NCBI RefSeq assembly: GCF_008932295.1
Contig: NZ_WBWA01000014.1
Location: 1 to 64,000, forward strand
Reading direction: 5' to 3'
DNA length: 64,000 nucleotides
Source of the DNA: Brucella tritici
GTDB taxonomy: Bacteria > Pseudomonadota > Alphaproteobacteria > Rhizobiales > Rhizobiaceae
In this document: in pieces, positions 34,872 to 44,384 of the stretch
Numbering within the stretch: position 1 is the stretch's first letter
Layout: each line of letters begins with the position of its first letter
The notes under the pieces: model-generated
Told to the model about the DNA's origin: nothing
The model's input: the letters and a program-made list of their open reading frames with translations, nothing else
The model's database searches: none
Made by a program: the position numbers and the translations under genes

Positions 34872-36044
34872 ATGAAGAAAATTGCATTAACCGCGCTTGC
34901 GGTCTTTTCACTCACAACATCGGCAGCTTATGCCGATGTAGTGAAGGTCGGCGTCATTGGTCCATTTTCAGGCCCATTTGCTCTTCAGGGTAAGAACTTC
35001 AAGGCCGGCATCGACGCCTATATGACCGAGCACGGTAACAAGATCGGCGATGACACTGTCGAGATTGTTTATCGTGATGAGCCGCAGGCTGATCCAGCGC
35101 AATCCAAGGCGCTTGCGCAGGAACTTGTGGTCAAGGAAGGCGTGCAATATCTCGCTGGCTTTTACTTCACCCCTGACGCCATGGCGGTTACGCCCATTCT
35201 CAAACAGGGCAATGTGCCAATGGTGGTCATGAATGCCGCCACTTCTTCCATCGTAACGAAGAGCCCCTATGTGGTGCGGACGTCGTTCACTACATGGCAA
35301 ACGTCAACTCCGATCGCGAAGGTCGCACTCGACAAGGGTGTAAAGAAAGTCATCTCGGTTGTGAGCGATTATGGGCCGGGCGTTGATGCGGAAAACGCTT
35401 TCAAGGCGGCGTTCACAAAAGCTGGTGGTGAAGTGGTCGAAGCTATTCGAATGCCGCTCGCTACGAACGATTTCAGCCCGATCATGCAGCGTATCAAGGA
35501 TTCCGGTGCGCAAGGCGTGTTTGCTTTTCTGCCGTCCGGGCCAACCACGCTTGGTTTCATGAAATCCTATGTCGACAACGGCTTGAAAGGCTCGGGCATT
35601 CAGCTTTTTGCTCCTGGTGATCTGACACAGGAATCCGATCTCCCGGCGCTTGGAGAAAATGCTCTCGGAGTTCTTACGACTTTCCACTACGCAGTCTCGC
35701 ATGACTCGCCAGAGAACAAGAAGTTTGTCGAGGAAGCCCGAAAGGCCATCGGCAATCCTGTGGAATTGTCCTTCCCTTCGGTCGGTGCTTATGACGGTAT
35801 GCATGTTATCTACAAGATGATCGAAGCTACCGGCGGTGAAAAGGATGCTGAAAAGGCAGTGGAGGCCGTGAAAGGCATGGAGTGGATCAGCCCCCGTGGC
35901 CCTGTATCCATCGACCCCGAAAGCCGCCATATGACGCAGAACATCTATCTGCGCGAAGTAGCCAAGGCTGATGACGGCGCCTACTATAACAAGGAAATCC
36001 AGACCTTCGAGAAGCAGGACGACCCCGGCCTAAAAGCCCAGTAG
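34872..36044 (+). CDS. pcaM: Aromatic-acid ABC importer substrate-binding protein (PcaM-like)
   Basis: This branched-chain amino-acid-type (LivK/Peripla_BP_6) binding protein has 390 residues. A signal peptide ending AAYA precedes DVVKVGVIGPFSGPFALQGKNFKAGIDAYM. The start at 34872 has GGGAGGAGAA immediately upstream. In Sinorhizobium meliloti a five-gene ABC system, pcaMNVWX, is induced by protocatechuate under PcaQ. This cluster has the same gene types, lies directly after pcaDCHGB and carries a PcaQ-like site, so protocatechuate or a relative is the likely ligand rather than leucine. Gene names follow that analogy. Confidence 0.82.
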   Translation: MKKIALTALAVFSLTTSAAYADVVKVGVIGPFSGPFALQGKNFKAGIDAYMTEHGNKIGDDTVEIVYRDEPQADPAQSKALAQELVVKEGVQYLAGFYFTPDAMAVTPILKQGNVPMVVMNAATSSIVTKSPYVVRTSFTTWQTSTPIAKVALDKGVKKVISVVSDYGPGVDAENAFKAAFTKAGGEVVEAIRMPLATNDFSPIMQRIKDSGAQGVFAFLPSGPTTLGFMKSYVDNGLKGSGIQLFAPGDLTQESDLPALGENALGVLTTFHYAVSHDSPENKKFVEEARKAIGNPVELSFPSVGAYDGMHVIYKMIEATGGEKDAEKAVEAVKGMEWISPRGPVSIDPESRHMTQNIYLREVAKADDGAYYNKEIQTFEKQDDPGLKAQ

Positions 36045-36127
36045 TTCTGGCATTCAAGAGTGAACACCTTGATGCCTGAACGGGCGTAAAGCGTACGTGC
36101 CCGTGGCTCATAACTGCGTATTTTAAC

Positions 36128-36166
36128 GCGTACCCCGAAAGCCCTTTCGCGCTTTTCGGGATACGC
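36128..36166 (+). repeat. Intercistronic hairpin between pcaM and pcaN
   Basis: GCGTA (36128-36132) pairs with TACGC (36162-36166) and CCCGAAA (36134-36140) with TTTCGGG (36154-36160), forming a long stem with small interruptions in the 138-base gap. It may stabilise the pcaM message or reduce downstream expression. Confidence 0.6.
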
Positions 36167-36182
36167 CCAACAGGACCACTCA

Positions 36183-37052
36183 ATGCAGACTGTGCTCAGC
36201 ATTGCTGTCGATGCCCTCGCCTATGGCATGGTGCTTTTCGTCATCTCCATCGGCCTTTCGGTCACCATGGGCTTGATGCGCGTCGTCAATCTCGCTCACG
36301 GCGCATTTGCAATGATCGGCGGCTATTTTGCATCCTATGCTGCCCAGCAGCTTGGTCTCAACTACGGCTTTGCGATCATCATCGCCGTTATAGGCACGAT
36401 GATAATCGCCGTTCCGGTGGAGAGACTGCTCTATCGGCGCATTTATGGAGCGCCTGAACTGACACAGGTGCTGATGACCATCGGCATCACTTTCTGCATC
36501 ATCGGTCTCACCAATTATATATTCGGACCGACGCTGAAGACCATTCCTTTGCCTGAAATGTTGCGTGGATCAGTCGATCTCGGCTTTCGGGCAATTGCCA
36601 AACATCGCATCTTTGCAATCGGGTGCGGCTTCGCGGCGGCCCTTGGTCTTTGGTACATCATCGAACGCACTGCCTTCGGCGTAAAACTGCGTGCTGCTGT
36701 AGACAATGCTAACATGGCGGCAGCCCTCGGCGTGCGAACGGAAATCGTTTACGCTGTCAGCTTTGCGCTTGCCATTGGACTTGCAGCTTTCGGCGGTGTT
36801 GTCGGCGCCGAACTTCTACCTGTCGAACCCTATTATGCGCTCCGCTACATGGTGACATTTCTGGTTGTCGTCTCCGTCGGCGGCGCAGGCTCCATACCCG
36901 GTGCATTGATTGCGTGCCTCCTGCTTGGGGCAATCGATACAACCGGTCGTTATCTGGCACCGGAATATGGCGAGTTCTTCTTTTACCTGGCGGTAATCGT
37001 CATTGTTACTCTGTTCCCGCGCGGTCTTGCAGGAAGGCTGGCCCGGAAATGA
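36183..37052 (+). CDS. pcaN: ABC importer permease (LivH-type, PcaN-like)
   Basis: A 289-residue inner-membrane protein with about eight membrane segments and the LivH core MGLMRVVNLAHGAFAMIGGYFASY (about residues 29-52) and VGGAGSIPGALIACLLLG (about 232-249). It pairs with the LivM-type permease whose start overlaps its stop (37049-37052). Confidence 0.87.
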   Translation: MQTVLSIAVDALAYGMVLFVISIGLSVTMGLMRVVNLAHGAFAMIGGYFASYAAQQLGLNYGFAIIIAVIGTMIIAVPVERLLYRRIYGAPELTQVLMTIGITFCIIGLTNYIFGPTLKTIPLPEMLRGSVDLGFRAIAKHRIFAIGCGFAAALGLWYIIERTAFGVKLRAAVDNANMAAALGVRTEIVYAVSFALAIGLAAFGGVVGAELLPVEPYYALRYMVTFLVVVSVGGAGSIPGALIACLLLGAIDTTGRYLAPEYGEFFFYLAVIVIVTLFPRGLAGRLARK

Positions 37053-38035
37053 CCGATCTAACGCAAAATCTCATCCAACGTCGTCAGTCCTATGCAGGTC
37101 TCATTGGCATTGTGGCCGTTATTTTTGCCGGTGTCGTCGGCTGGTTTCTGTTCCCCGATAATCTGGCATTGCTGACACGTATCATTGCCATTGCCTTGCT
37201 CGTCTTGTCCCTCGATCTGGTGACGGGCTATTGCGGTATTGCAACGCTTGGCCATGCTGCATTGTTTGGCGCTGGCGCCTATGGTGCTGGCATCGCTGCC
37301 GCCCATTTCGGTATTACCGACCCGATCCTGATGACACTTATCGGTCTTGTTGCAGGAGCTATCACCGGACTTGTTTCTGGAGCCGTCATTCTGCGCGCCC
37401 ACGGCCTCGCACAGCTTGTTCTATCGATTGCTGTTGTCCATCTGTTCCACGAAGCTGCAAACAAAGCATCAAGCTGGACCGGCGGCAGTGATGGGCTAAG
37501 CGGCATTTCGCCCGATCCGATCTTCGGCATATTCGAGTTCGATCTCTACGGACACACAGTCTATATCTACGCCGTAGTTCTGCTGCTCGTTTCGTTCGTC
37601 TTCCTGCGTTATATCGTACGTTCACCCTTTGGCATGCTTTGCCGGGGCGTGAAAGAGGACCCGATCCGCATTCATGCAATGGGCGCTTCGGTGCAGTCCG
37701 CACAGCTTCGCATGTATGTCATTTCAGGTGCTGTTGCTGGCATCGGTGGCGCGCTGAATGCCATTTCGACACAGGTTGTCGGGCTCGACAGTCTCAGTTT
37801 TACCATGTCGGCGGAAGCTTTGGTGATGCTGGTTCTCGGTGGCACGGGATCGCTGTTCGGAGGACTGATCGGCACGGTTGTCTTCATGTGGTTCGAAGAC
37901 CTCGTCTCTGCTGCCAACCCCTTCCACTGGCTTACAATGGTTGGTGCTCTGCTGATCGCCGTCGTGCTATTCGCGCCGCGAGGCCTCTATGGAACCGTCG
38001 CCTATTACTTTGAAAAGAAGGCGCATCGCAAATGA
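37049..38035 (+). CDS. pcaV: ABC importer permease (LivM-type, PcaV-like)
   Basis: The 328-residue membrane protein has the LivM core LDLVTGYCGIATLGHAALFGAGAYGAGIAA (about residues 53-82) and LGGTGSLFGGLIGTVVFMWFEDLV near the C-terminus. The start at 37049 is the ATG overlapping the pcaN stop; the frame is open further upstream only as a shadow of pcaN. Its stop overlaps the next ATPase (38032-38035). Confidence 0.87.
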   Translation: MTDLTQNLIQRRQSYAGLIGIVAVIFAGVVGWFLFPDNLALLTRIIAIALLVLSLDLVTGYCGIATLGHAALFGAGAYGAGIAAAHFGITDPILMTLIGLVAGAITGLVSGAVILRAHGLAQLVLSIAVVHLFHEAANKASSWTGGSDGLSGISPDPIFGIFEFDLYGHTVYIYAVVLLLVSFVFLRYIVRSPFGMLCRGVKEDPIRIHAMGASVQSAQLRMYVISGAVAGIGGALNAISTQVVGLDSLSFTMSAEALVMLVLGGTGSLFGGLIGTVVFMWFEDLVSAANPFHWLTMVGALLIAVVLFAPRGLYGTVAYYFEKKAHRK

Positions 38036-38781
38036 GCACCGTGTTTGAAGTAACGAAACTGCGCAAGAATTTTGGCGGTCTAGCGGTCACAAATGATGTT
38101 TCGCTCAGTATGGCGAAAGGCGACCGCGTCGCCCTGATTGGTCCTAACGGAGCGGGCAAGACCACTTTCGTCAATCTTGTTACAGGCAATCTCGGCGCGA
38201 CTTCCGGCACCGTGGCGTTGGACGGCGAGAATGTCTCCAGGCTTAACGCCATGCAGCGCGTCAGACGCGGACTGGTGCGTTCATTTCAGGTTACCCGTCT
38301 CTTTTTCGACATGACTCCCGAAGAACATGTGGCTCTTGCTGTTTTGCAACGCGAAGGCAAGACGGGCCGTATTCTCGGCAACTATCGCAAGATGCCTGAA
38401 GTCATGGATGAGGTTCGCGACATTCTAGATGCGCTCGGTCTTCTGCATGTCGGGCAATTGCGGGTGAGCGAGATCGCATATGGCCAACAGCGGCTTCTGG
38501 AAATTGCACTCGCTCTGGCGCTTCGCCCCAAAGTGCTGCTGCTTGATGAACCTGCTGCCGGTGTTCCGCAGAGCGATACTGGCCGCATCGAGGAAGCGCT
38601 CGACCGATTACCGGCAGATCTGGCAGTGCTCATGATCGAGCACGATATGGACCTCGTTTTTCGCTTCGCAAAGCGCGTAATCGTGCTGGCTGCCGGAACG
38701 GTGATTTTTGACGGGTTGCCGGAAGATGTCGTGCAGGACGCCCGCGTCCGCGAAGCCTATCTCGGGAGCTATGCCCAATGA
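38032..38781 (+). CDS. pcaW: ABC importer ATP-binding protein (LivG-type, PcaW-like)
   Basis: The 249-residue ATPase has Walker A GPNGAGKTT (about residues 37-45), Walker B VLLLDEP and LMIEHDMDLVF with the switch histidine. The signature reads ISEIAYGQQRLLEIA in place of LSGGQ, as is normal for LivG proteins. It forms a heterodimer with the LivF-type ATPase whose gene overlaps it by four bases (38778-38781). Confidence 0.88.
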   Translation: MSTVFEVTKLRKNFGGLAVTNDVSLSMAKGDRVALIGPNGAGKTTFVNLVTGNLGATSGTVALDGENVSRLNAMQRVRRGLVRSFQVTRLFFDMTPEEHVALAVLQREGKTGRILGNYRKMPEVMDEVRDILDALGLLHVGQLRVSEIAYGQQRLLEIALALALRPKVLLLDEPAAGVPQSDTGRIEEALDRLPADLAVLMIEHDMDLVFRFAKRVIVLAAGTVIFDGLPEDVVQDARVREAYLGSYAQ

Positions 38782-39494
38782 GTGCTGCCTCACTTGAAGT
38801 TCGCAATCTCTTCGCCGGTTACGGGCCTACGCGTGTCATCGAGGATGTATCGTTCAAAGCGGAACCGGGCTCGCGGCTTGGCATTCTGGGCCGCAATGGT
38901 GTCGGCAAGACCAGCCTCTTTGCTACCATCGCAGGTCAAACCCGCCGTTATGGCGGTGAAATTCTGTTGGGTGGCAGGAACATCGCCACGCTTCCATCAG
39001 CCGCGCGCGCAATTGCCGGTCTCGGCTATGTGCCGCAGACCCGCGATGTTTTCCCGACCCTCACAGTCGAAGAAAATCTGTTCGTTGGCCTCAAGAGCCG
39101 ACCGAAGGATGCGCTCGAAGAAGCCTACGCGATGTTTCCCCGTTTAAAGGAGCGACGCCGTAATCTTGGATCGCAGCTTTCCGGCGGCGAACAACAGATG
39201 CTTTCCACTGCGCGCAGCATTCTCGGGCGACCGACAGTGCTGCTGCTCGATGAACCGCTGGAAGGTCTTGCTCCTGTCATCTGCGAAGAACTGATGGCTG
39301 CTTTCTCGACACTGGCGCAGAAGGGCGACATGACGATCCTGCTTGTCGAACAACGCATCCAGAGCGCACTCGATTTTGCCGATCACGTCATCATACTGGA
39401 ACGTGGGCGCATCGCGTGGTCTGGCACGTCAGCAGAACTCGCCGAAGATCGGCAGACCGTAGAAGAACTGCTCGGCGTCGGCGGTCTGCATTAA
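38778..39494 (+). CDS. pcaX: ABC importer ATP-binding protein (LivF-type, PcaX-like)
   Basis: The 238-residue ATPase has Walker A GRNGVGKTS (about residues 38-46), signature LSGGEQQML, Walker B VLLLDEPLEGLAP and the switch region ILLVEQRIQSAL, typical of LivF (glutamine in place of the usual histidine). It ends the five-gene importer. Its stop directly abuts the stop of the convergent adenine deaminase gene, with no space for a terminator. Confidence 0.88.
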   Translation: MSAASLEVRNLFAGYGPTRVIEDVSFKAEPGSRLGILGRNGVGKTSLFATIAGQTRRYGGEILLGGRNIATLPSAARAIAGLGYVPQTRDVFPTLTVEENLFVGLKSRPKDALEEAYAMFPRLKERRRNLGSQLSGGEQQMLSTARSILGRPTVLLLDEPLEGLAPVICEELMAAFSTLAQKGDMTILLVEQRIQSALDFADHVIILERGRIAWSGTSAELAEDRQTVEELLGVGGLH

Positions 39495-41186
39495 TCAATT
39501 CCCGACAAATGCAAACTTGTCGACGTCCACGAGGCCACGGTCGGTGATTTTGAGATGCGGGATCACTGGCAGGGCAATGAAGGCCAGTTGCAAGAATGGC
39601 TCTTCCAAGACTGAGCCCAATTCTTCTGCTGCATGACGCAGCACGCGAAGCTGGTCGCGAACAGTTTCGTATGGCTCGGCGCTCATCAATCCGGCAATGG
39701 GCAAAGGCATTTCGGCCAACACCTTGCCATCTCGCACGACGACGAAACCACCCTCAATTTCGCCCAATCGGTTTGCAGCCGCAGCAATATCTTCGTCTGA
39801 GGTGCCTACCACACAGATATTATGGCTGTCATGACTGACAGTCGACGCGATTGCACCGGATTTCAAGCCGAAGCCATGCACGAAGCCGGTCGCGATATTT
39901 CCATTTTTGCCGTGTCGTTCGACAACCGCAATCTTGACTACATCCTTTTCGAAATCGGGTTCAACGCCGTTCGGGCCAACCTTGAGATCGAATTCGAGAC
40001 TTTCCGTTATGATCTTGCCAGGAATTATACCGATTGCACGGGTTTTGCCGCTGTTGGAATGAGAGCGGAAACTAGAAGCGCTGACTTTCGGTGCCTTGAC
40101 GCTACTGCGCCCGACAGGAGCAACAGTCTTGCGAGCAGCAAACAAATCCTCTGAAACCACCCTGCCCGCAGACAACACGACTTCAGCGTGGCAACCTTCG
40201 AGGCTATCCACCACAACGAGGTCGGCACGCTGGCCCGGCGCAACCAGACCACGGTCGAAAAGACCGAAAGCACGTGCTGCGGAAATGCTCGCGGCCCGGT
40301 AGATGGCAATCGGTTCCACTCCGCCTGCAATAGCCGTACGGATAAGGTAGTCGAGATGGCCCTGATCGGCGATATCGAGCGGATTGCGATCATCGGTACA
40401 CAGTGCCAAAAATTGTGCGTGGCGCTCCGTAATGATCGGCATGAGCGCGTTCAGGTCCTTGGAAACTGATCCCTCACGCACCAGCACATGCATGCCCTTG
40501 CGCATCTTTTCGAGTGCTTCTTCCGCACTTGTCGCCTCGTGTTCGGTGCGAATACCTGCGGAAATATAGCCGTTCAGATCAAACCCACGCAGAAGCGGTG
40601 CGTGCCCATCGATATGCCGTCCTTGAAACGCCCTGAGCTTCGCCATGCATTCAGGATCTTTCGCCAGAACACCTGGAAAATTCATGAACTCCGCAAGACC
40701 GATCACCTTGGGATGGTCGGCAAAAGGCAGGAGGTCATCAATCAGAAGTTCGGCACCGGACGTTTCCATGTGGGTCGCAGGCACACAGCTCGAAAGCTGC
40801 ACGCGGATATCCATGATGGTTTCCAAAGCACTATCGAGGAAAAACTTGATGCCTTCAGCCCCCAGCACGTTTGCAATCTCATGCGGATCGCAAATGACAG
40901 TGGTGACGCCCTGCGGCAATACACACCGGTCAAACTCATGCGGCGTTACGTGCGAGGATTCTATGTGAAGATGCGTATCGATAAATCCCGGCACGACAAT
41001 CCGTCCGAAAATGTCGATTTCATGCTTGCCCTGATAATTGCCGAATGTTCCGACAATCCGGTCACCACAGATTGCGATGTCACTTTCAACAAGCTCACCG
41101 GTCACGAGATCGAAAAAACGACCGCCCTTCAGCACGATGTCGGCAGGCTCCCGACCCGCGCCCTGATCGATCATCCGTTCCAGCAT
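39495..41186 (-). CDS. ade: Adenine deaminase
   Basis: This amidohydrolase of 563 residues converts adenine to hypoxanthine and ammonia. The metal site [36 protein letters not shown] is the Ade signature, and the C-terminal half has the Ade-specific block [27 protein letters not shown]. The ATG at 41186 is preferred; GAGGTGA precedes it, and a GTG one codon earlier would leave no spacing. It is preceded by a terminator of the upstream peptide cluster and so is separately transcribed. Confidence 0.93.
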   Translation of the reverse strand: MLERMIDQGAGREPADIVLKGGRFFDLVTGELVESDIAICGDRIVGTFGNYQGKHEIDIFGRIVVPGFIDTHLHIESSHVTPHEFDRCVLPQGVTTVICDPHEIANVLGAEGIKFFLDSALETIMDIRVQLSSCVPATHMETSGAELLIDDLLPFADHPKVIGLAEFMNFPGVLAKDPECMAKLRAFQGRHIDGHAPLLRGFDLNGYISAGIRTEHEATSAEEALEKMRKGMHVLVREGSVSKDLNALMPIITERHAQFLALCTDDRNPLDIADQGHLDYLIRTAIAGGVEPIAIYRAASISAARAFGLFDRGLVAPGQRADLVVVDSLEGCHAEVVLSAGRVVSEDLFAARKTVAPVGRSSVKAPKVSASSFRSHSNSGKTRAIGIIPGKIITESLEFDLKVGPNGVEPDFEKDVVKIAVVERHGKNGNIATGFVHGFGLKSGAIASTVSHDSHNICVVGTSDEDIAAAANRLGEIEGGFVVVRDGKVLAEMPLPIAGLMSAEPYETVRDQLRVLRHAAEELGSVLEEPFLQLAFIALPVIPHLKITDRGLVDVDKFAFVGN

Positions 41187-41235
41187 CACGTCACCTCAAA
41201 TTCGGAATCAATTGTCGAAAGTTACCACAATGCAA

Positions 41236-41268
41236 GACGCGGCGGTAAGGTCACCCTTCCGCCGCGTC
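41236..41268 (-). terminator. Terminator after the D-aminopeptidase-like gene
   Basis: GACGCGGCGG (41236-41245) and CCGCCGCGTC (41259-41268) form a perfect 10-bp stem, extended by AAGG/CCTT pairing. On the minus strand it lies between the end of the peptide-transport operon and ade. Confidence 0.7.
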
Positions 41269-41289
41269 GATAACTTTAGAAAGTCCAGA

Positions 41290-42798
41290 TTACCGGACGT
41301 ATTCAATCGTCCTGGCTCGACTGAGAACCAGTTCGACACGATTGTCGTCAAGCCTGTGCATGCAGACGCGCTTGGTCCACGGCCCATCGTGCAGCGTGAA
41401 TAGAACACGCCCCTGCCCGAGATCTTCCAATGGCATGGCTTGGCGCGTAGGGCCAATACCCATGATGAAGTGGCCATCCTTGATATCGAAACTGGCACCA
41501 TAGGGCGACGCTTGCCAGTGGCCGTCGAGTTCCCGGCAGATTGGCTTTAATGTGACCGGCTTCAACCGGCGAGACACGTAACCGATCTCGCCTTCCAATT
41601 CCGTACCTGTCCAGCGGAGTTCAACTGGTGAAGACGGCGACAAGGATGAGAACCAGCCGTTACCGATATCGTAAAGCGTGTCTTCGGAATCGAGCCAATT
41701 GGCTATGCCGTTGCGCATTTCCAGCCAGAACGGCCCACTCTCCGTCACATAAAGCCCGTCAGGGATCGTGCAGTTGGTCTCCGGCAACGACAATCCGTTG
41801 AGAGCGACCATGCAATCTCGCGCCATCTTATAAGTGTTGGCGTCTTCACGGTTTGAAACAACAATCATGCCGGTTTTCGCGGCTGGATCGAGCATAAAGT
41901 AGCTCTTGTAGCCAGGGTGCGAGCCACCATGTCCAACAAAACGCTTGCCAGCCACTTCATTCCAACGCAGCCCAAGCCCGTAACCGGTGACGCGCCCGTC
42001 AGCAAGATAGCGATCAGCCGACAGCTTATCGAGCAAGCCCTTGAACCCACCCTCGCCGTTAACGAGTGCTTGCGCCCATTTGGTCAGCGCCATACCACTG
42101 CCAGTCAGGCTGCCCGAAGCTGAAATGTGCAGGCCAGCGGAACTGAGCTGCCATTTTTCGCCAGACTTCCAGTAACCCGGAACCAGACCTGCGACCGGAT
42201 CATTCCATACATCCGGCGCTTCCATGAAAATATCGAGAAGCGCAGCAATATCCGACTTCACGAAATCATTGAAACGAAACCCTTTTCGCTCCAGTGCGGC
42301 TTCCACCAGACGATAACCGGTGTTGGAATAGGAAATTTCCGAACCCGCATCGAAATTGAGACGATTAAGAGAGCCAAGGTAATCCAGAAGCTGACGGGCT
42401 TCCGTTTCTGTATAAACCGATAGCCCCAGAAGCGTGAGGCATTCCCGCGTGTCGGGCAGACCACCAGTCATGTCGAGCGCACGACCGACAGTGACATCGG
42501 CTAGTGGGCTTTGCAGCTCCGGCAGATGGTCGCCGAGCCGGTCCTCAAGGGCGATAATATCGCTATGCTTGAGAACCATCGCACAAAACGCATGTTTCGT
42601 GACTGAAGCGTAGCGAATAACAGTATTCGCCGTGAACGGTACACCCGTAGAAAGGCTCTCAAGCCCGCCCGCATAGGCAAATTTCACACCGTCTGGACCA
42701 AAGCCGATGATAACGCCGCCTGGCTCATCCTTGGCCCATGTTCTTGAAAAGACTTTCGCGGCGTGCGAGGCCGCGTTCCAGTCAGCATGCGTTGACAT
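41290..42798 (-). CDS. Serine hydrolase of family S12, D-aminopeptidase-like
   Basis: The 502-residue protein has a penicillin-binding-protein-like catalytic domain. Visible motifs are the nucleophile motif SVTK in RYASVTKHAFCAM (about residue 67), the second-loop YSN motif in EISYSNTGYRLVE, and HGG in FVGHGGSHPGYKSYF in place of KTG. About 150 C-terminal residues form extra beta-rich domains, as in the Ochrobactrum D-aminopeptidase, which removes N-terminal D-amino acids. There is no signal peptide, so it acts in the cytosol on imported peptides. It lies ten bases after the last ATPase gene of a peptide importer. Confidence 0.82.
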   Translation of the reverse strand: MSTHADWNAASHAAKVFSRTWAKDEPGGVIIGFGPDGVKFAYAGGLESLSTGVPFTANTVIRYASVTKHAFCAMVLKHSDIIALEDRLGDHLPELQSPLADVTVGRALDMTGGLPDTRECLTLLGLSVYTETEARQLLDYLGSLNRLNFDAGSEISYSNTGYRLVEAALERKGFRFNDFVKSDIAALLDIFMEAPDVWNDPVAGLVPGYWKSGEKWQLSSAGLHISASGSLTGSGMALTKWAQALVNGEGGFKGLLDKLSADRYLADGRVTGYGLGLRWNEVAGKRFVGHGGSHPGYKSYFMLDPAAKTGMIVVSNREDANTYKMARDCMVALNGLSLPETNCTIPDGLYVTESGPFWLEMRNGIANWLDSEDTLYDIGNGWFSSLSPSSPVELRWTGTELEGEIGYVSRRLKPVTLKPICRELDGHWQASPYGASFDIKDGHFIMGIGPTRQAMPLEDLGQGRVLFTLHDGPWTKRVCMHRLDDNRVELVLSRARTIEYVR

Positions 42799-42808
42799 GA
42801 AAACTCCG

Positions 42809-43549
42809 TCAGGCAGGTTCTTCCAGATTGACGCTTAGGGCGCGCAATTCTGTGGTATGCGGATGTGTAGTTCGCCCGGCGCGCAAATCATCAGCGCTAA
42901 GCTGTTCCACCATCTCGCCGTGTTGCATCACCCCTACCTGCGGGCAGAGATGCGCTATTACCGCGAGATTGTGGCTCACCAGCACATAAGTGAGATTCTT
43001 TTCTGCGCGCAAGTCCGCGAGAAGATTGAGAATTTCAGCTTGTACCGAGACGTCGAGCGCCGAGGTTGGTTCGTCCAGCAACAGAACTTCCGGTTCAGCG
43101 ATAAGAGCGCGAGCAATTGCGACGCGCTGGCGCTGTCCGCCCGAAAGCTGATGCGGAAAACGGAACCGAGCAGCTTTCGGCAATGCGACTTCGTCAAGAA
43201 CCTTTTCAATACGCTTGTCGATGTCGCCGATACCATGGACCAGCAGAAGCTCGCTCAGGATTCGGTCGATGGTCTGGCGAGGGTGCAGCGATCCAAAGGG
43301 ATCCTGAAACACCATCTGCACCTGACGGAAGAAGGCAGATGCACGCTTCGGAGCAACATCTTTGCCGTCAAAAGCGATGCGGCCGTTCCATTGTTCGTTG
43401 AGACCGGCCATTGCGCGCAGAATGGTGGATTTGCCGGAGCCGCTTTCGCCAACAATGCCGAAGCTCCCGCCCTTCTCGACATTGAAGGATACACCCTTGA
43501 CGACTTCACGCTCGTTGAAGCTGATGCGAAGTTGATCAATAACTATCAT
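42809..43549 (-). CDS. Peptide ABC transporter ATP-binding protein (DppF-like)
   Basis: The 246-residue ATPase has Walker A GESGSGKST (about residues 34-42), signature LSGGQRQRV, Walker [17 protein letters not shown] and VSHNLAVI. It lacks the usual C-terminal zinc-cluster-like oligopeptide domain and so is shorter than typical DppF (about 330 residues). It overlaps the DppD-like gene by four bases (43546-43549). Confidence 0.9.
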   Translation of the reverse strand: MIVIDQLRISFNEREVVKGVSFNVEKGGSFGIVGESGSGKSTILRAMAGLNEQWNGRIAFDGKDVAPKRASAFFRQVQMVFQDPFGSLHPRQTIDRILSELLLVHGIGDIDKRIEKVLDEVALPKAARFRFPHQLSGGQRQRVAIARALIAEPEVLLLDEPTSALDVSVQAEILNLLADLRAEKNLTYVLVSHNLAVIAHLCPQVGVMQHGEMVEQLSADDLRAGRTTHPHTTELRALSVNLEEPA

Positions 43550-44376
43550 GAGTTCAGCCAGCTTTCTTCACGATTGAGAACCGGCAATCGATCACGAGGA
43601 TGCATGAGCGATGGAATGCAATTAAGAAGCCCCTTTGTATAAGGATGCTCAGCGCACACCAGTTCAGCGGCTTTCAACTCTTCCATGACGCGGCCCATAT
43701 ACATGACCATGACACGGTCGCAGAAATGCGACACGAGTGGAAGATCATGGCTGATGAGGAGAAGCCCCATTCCGCGTTTCGAAACCAGATCATCGATCAG
43801 GCGAAGAATTTCCGCCTGAACGGTAGCGTCGAGCGCAGATGTCGGTTCATCGGCAATCAACAGTTCCGGATCGGGCGCAAGCATCATAGCAATCATGACA
43901 CGCTGCCCCATGCCGCCCGAAACTTCGTGCGGATAAAGCTTTGCCACTTCACGCGGATTGCGGATCATGACCTGATCGAGAAGATCAACCGCAGCATCCA
44001 TCGCTTGACGCTTGCTACCACCTTTATGGGTACGCCACGCTTCAGCTACCTGCACGCCAATGGTTTTGACCGGATTGAGCGAATATTTAGGGTCCTGAAG
44101 GATAAAGCCTGCCCGCTTGCCGCGAATTTGACGCATGCCACGTTCGGTGGCCGACAGAATGTCGATGCCGTCGAATGAGAGCTTGTCGGCCTTCACTTCA
44201 GCGATTGGCGGCAGTAGTTTCATGAGGGCGCGCGCGGTCAAAGACTTGCCCGAACCGCTTTCGCCAACGATACCCAGTTTTTCACGACCGAGCTGAAGTG
44301 AGATACCGCGTACAGCATCGAAACGGCTGGTGCGCGTTTCAAAGCTAATCTGCAGATTTTTAATATCAACCAGCAT
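43546..44376 (-). CDS. Peptide ABC transporter ATP-binding protein (DppD-like)
   Basis: The 276-residue ATPase has Walker A GESGSGKSL (about residues 36-44), signature EVSGGMGQRV, Walker [17 protein letters not shown] and ISHDLPLV. The ATG at 44376 is preferred: it starts the normal MLVDIKNLQISF sequence, while the open frame to 44643 is a shadow of the upstream permease. The tail ERLPVLNREESWLNS-like segment is short for the family. Confidence 0.9.
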   Translation of the reverse strand: MLVDIKNLQISFETRTSRFDAVRGISLQLGREKLGIVGESGSGKSLTARALMKLLPPIAEVKADKLSFDGIDILSATERGMRQIRGKRAGFILQDPKYSLNPVKTIGVQVAEAWRTHKGGSKRQAMDAAVDLLDQVMIRNPREVAKLYPHEVSGGMGQRVMIAMMLAPDPELLIADEPTSALDATVQAEILRLIDDLVSKRGMGLLLISHDLPLVSHFCDRVMVMYMGRVMEELKAAELVCAEHPYTKGLLNCIPSLMHPRDRLPVLNREESWLNS

Positions 44377-44384
44377 CTGTTCTC

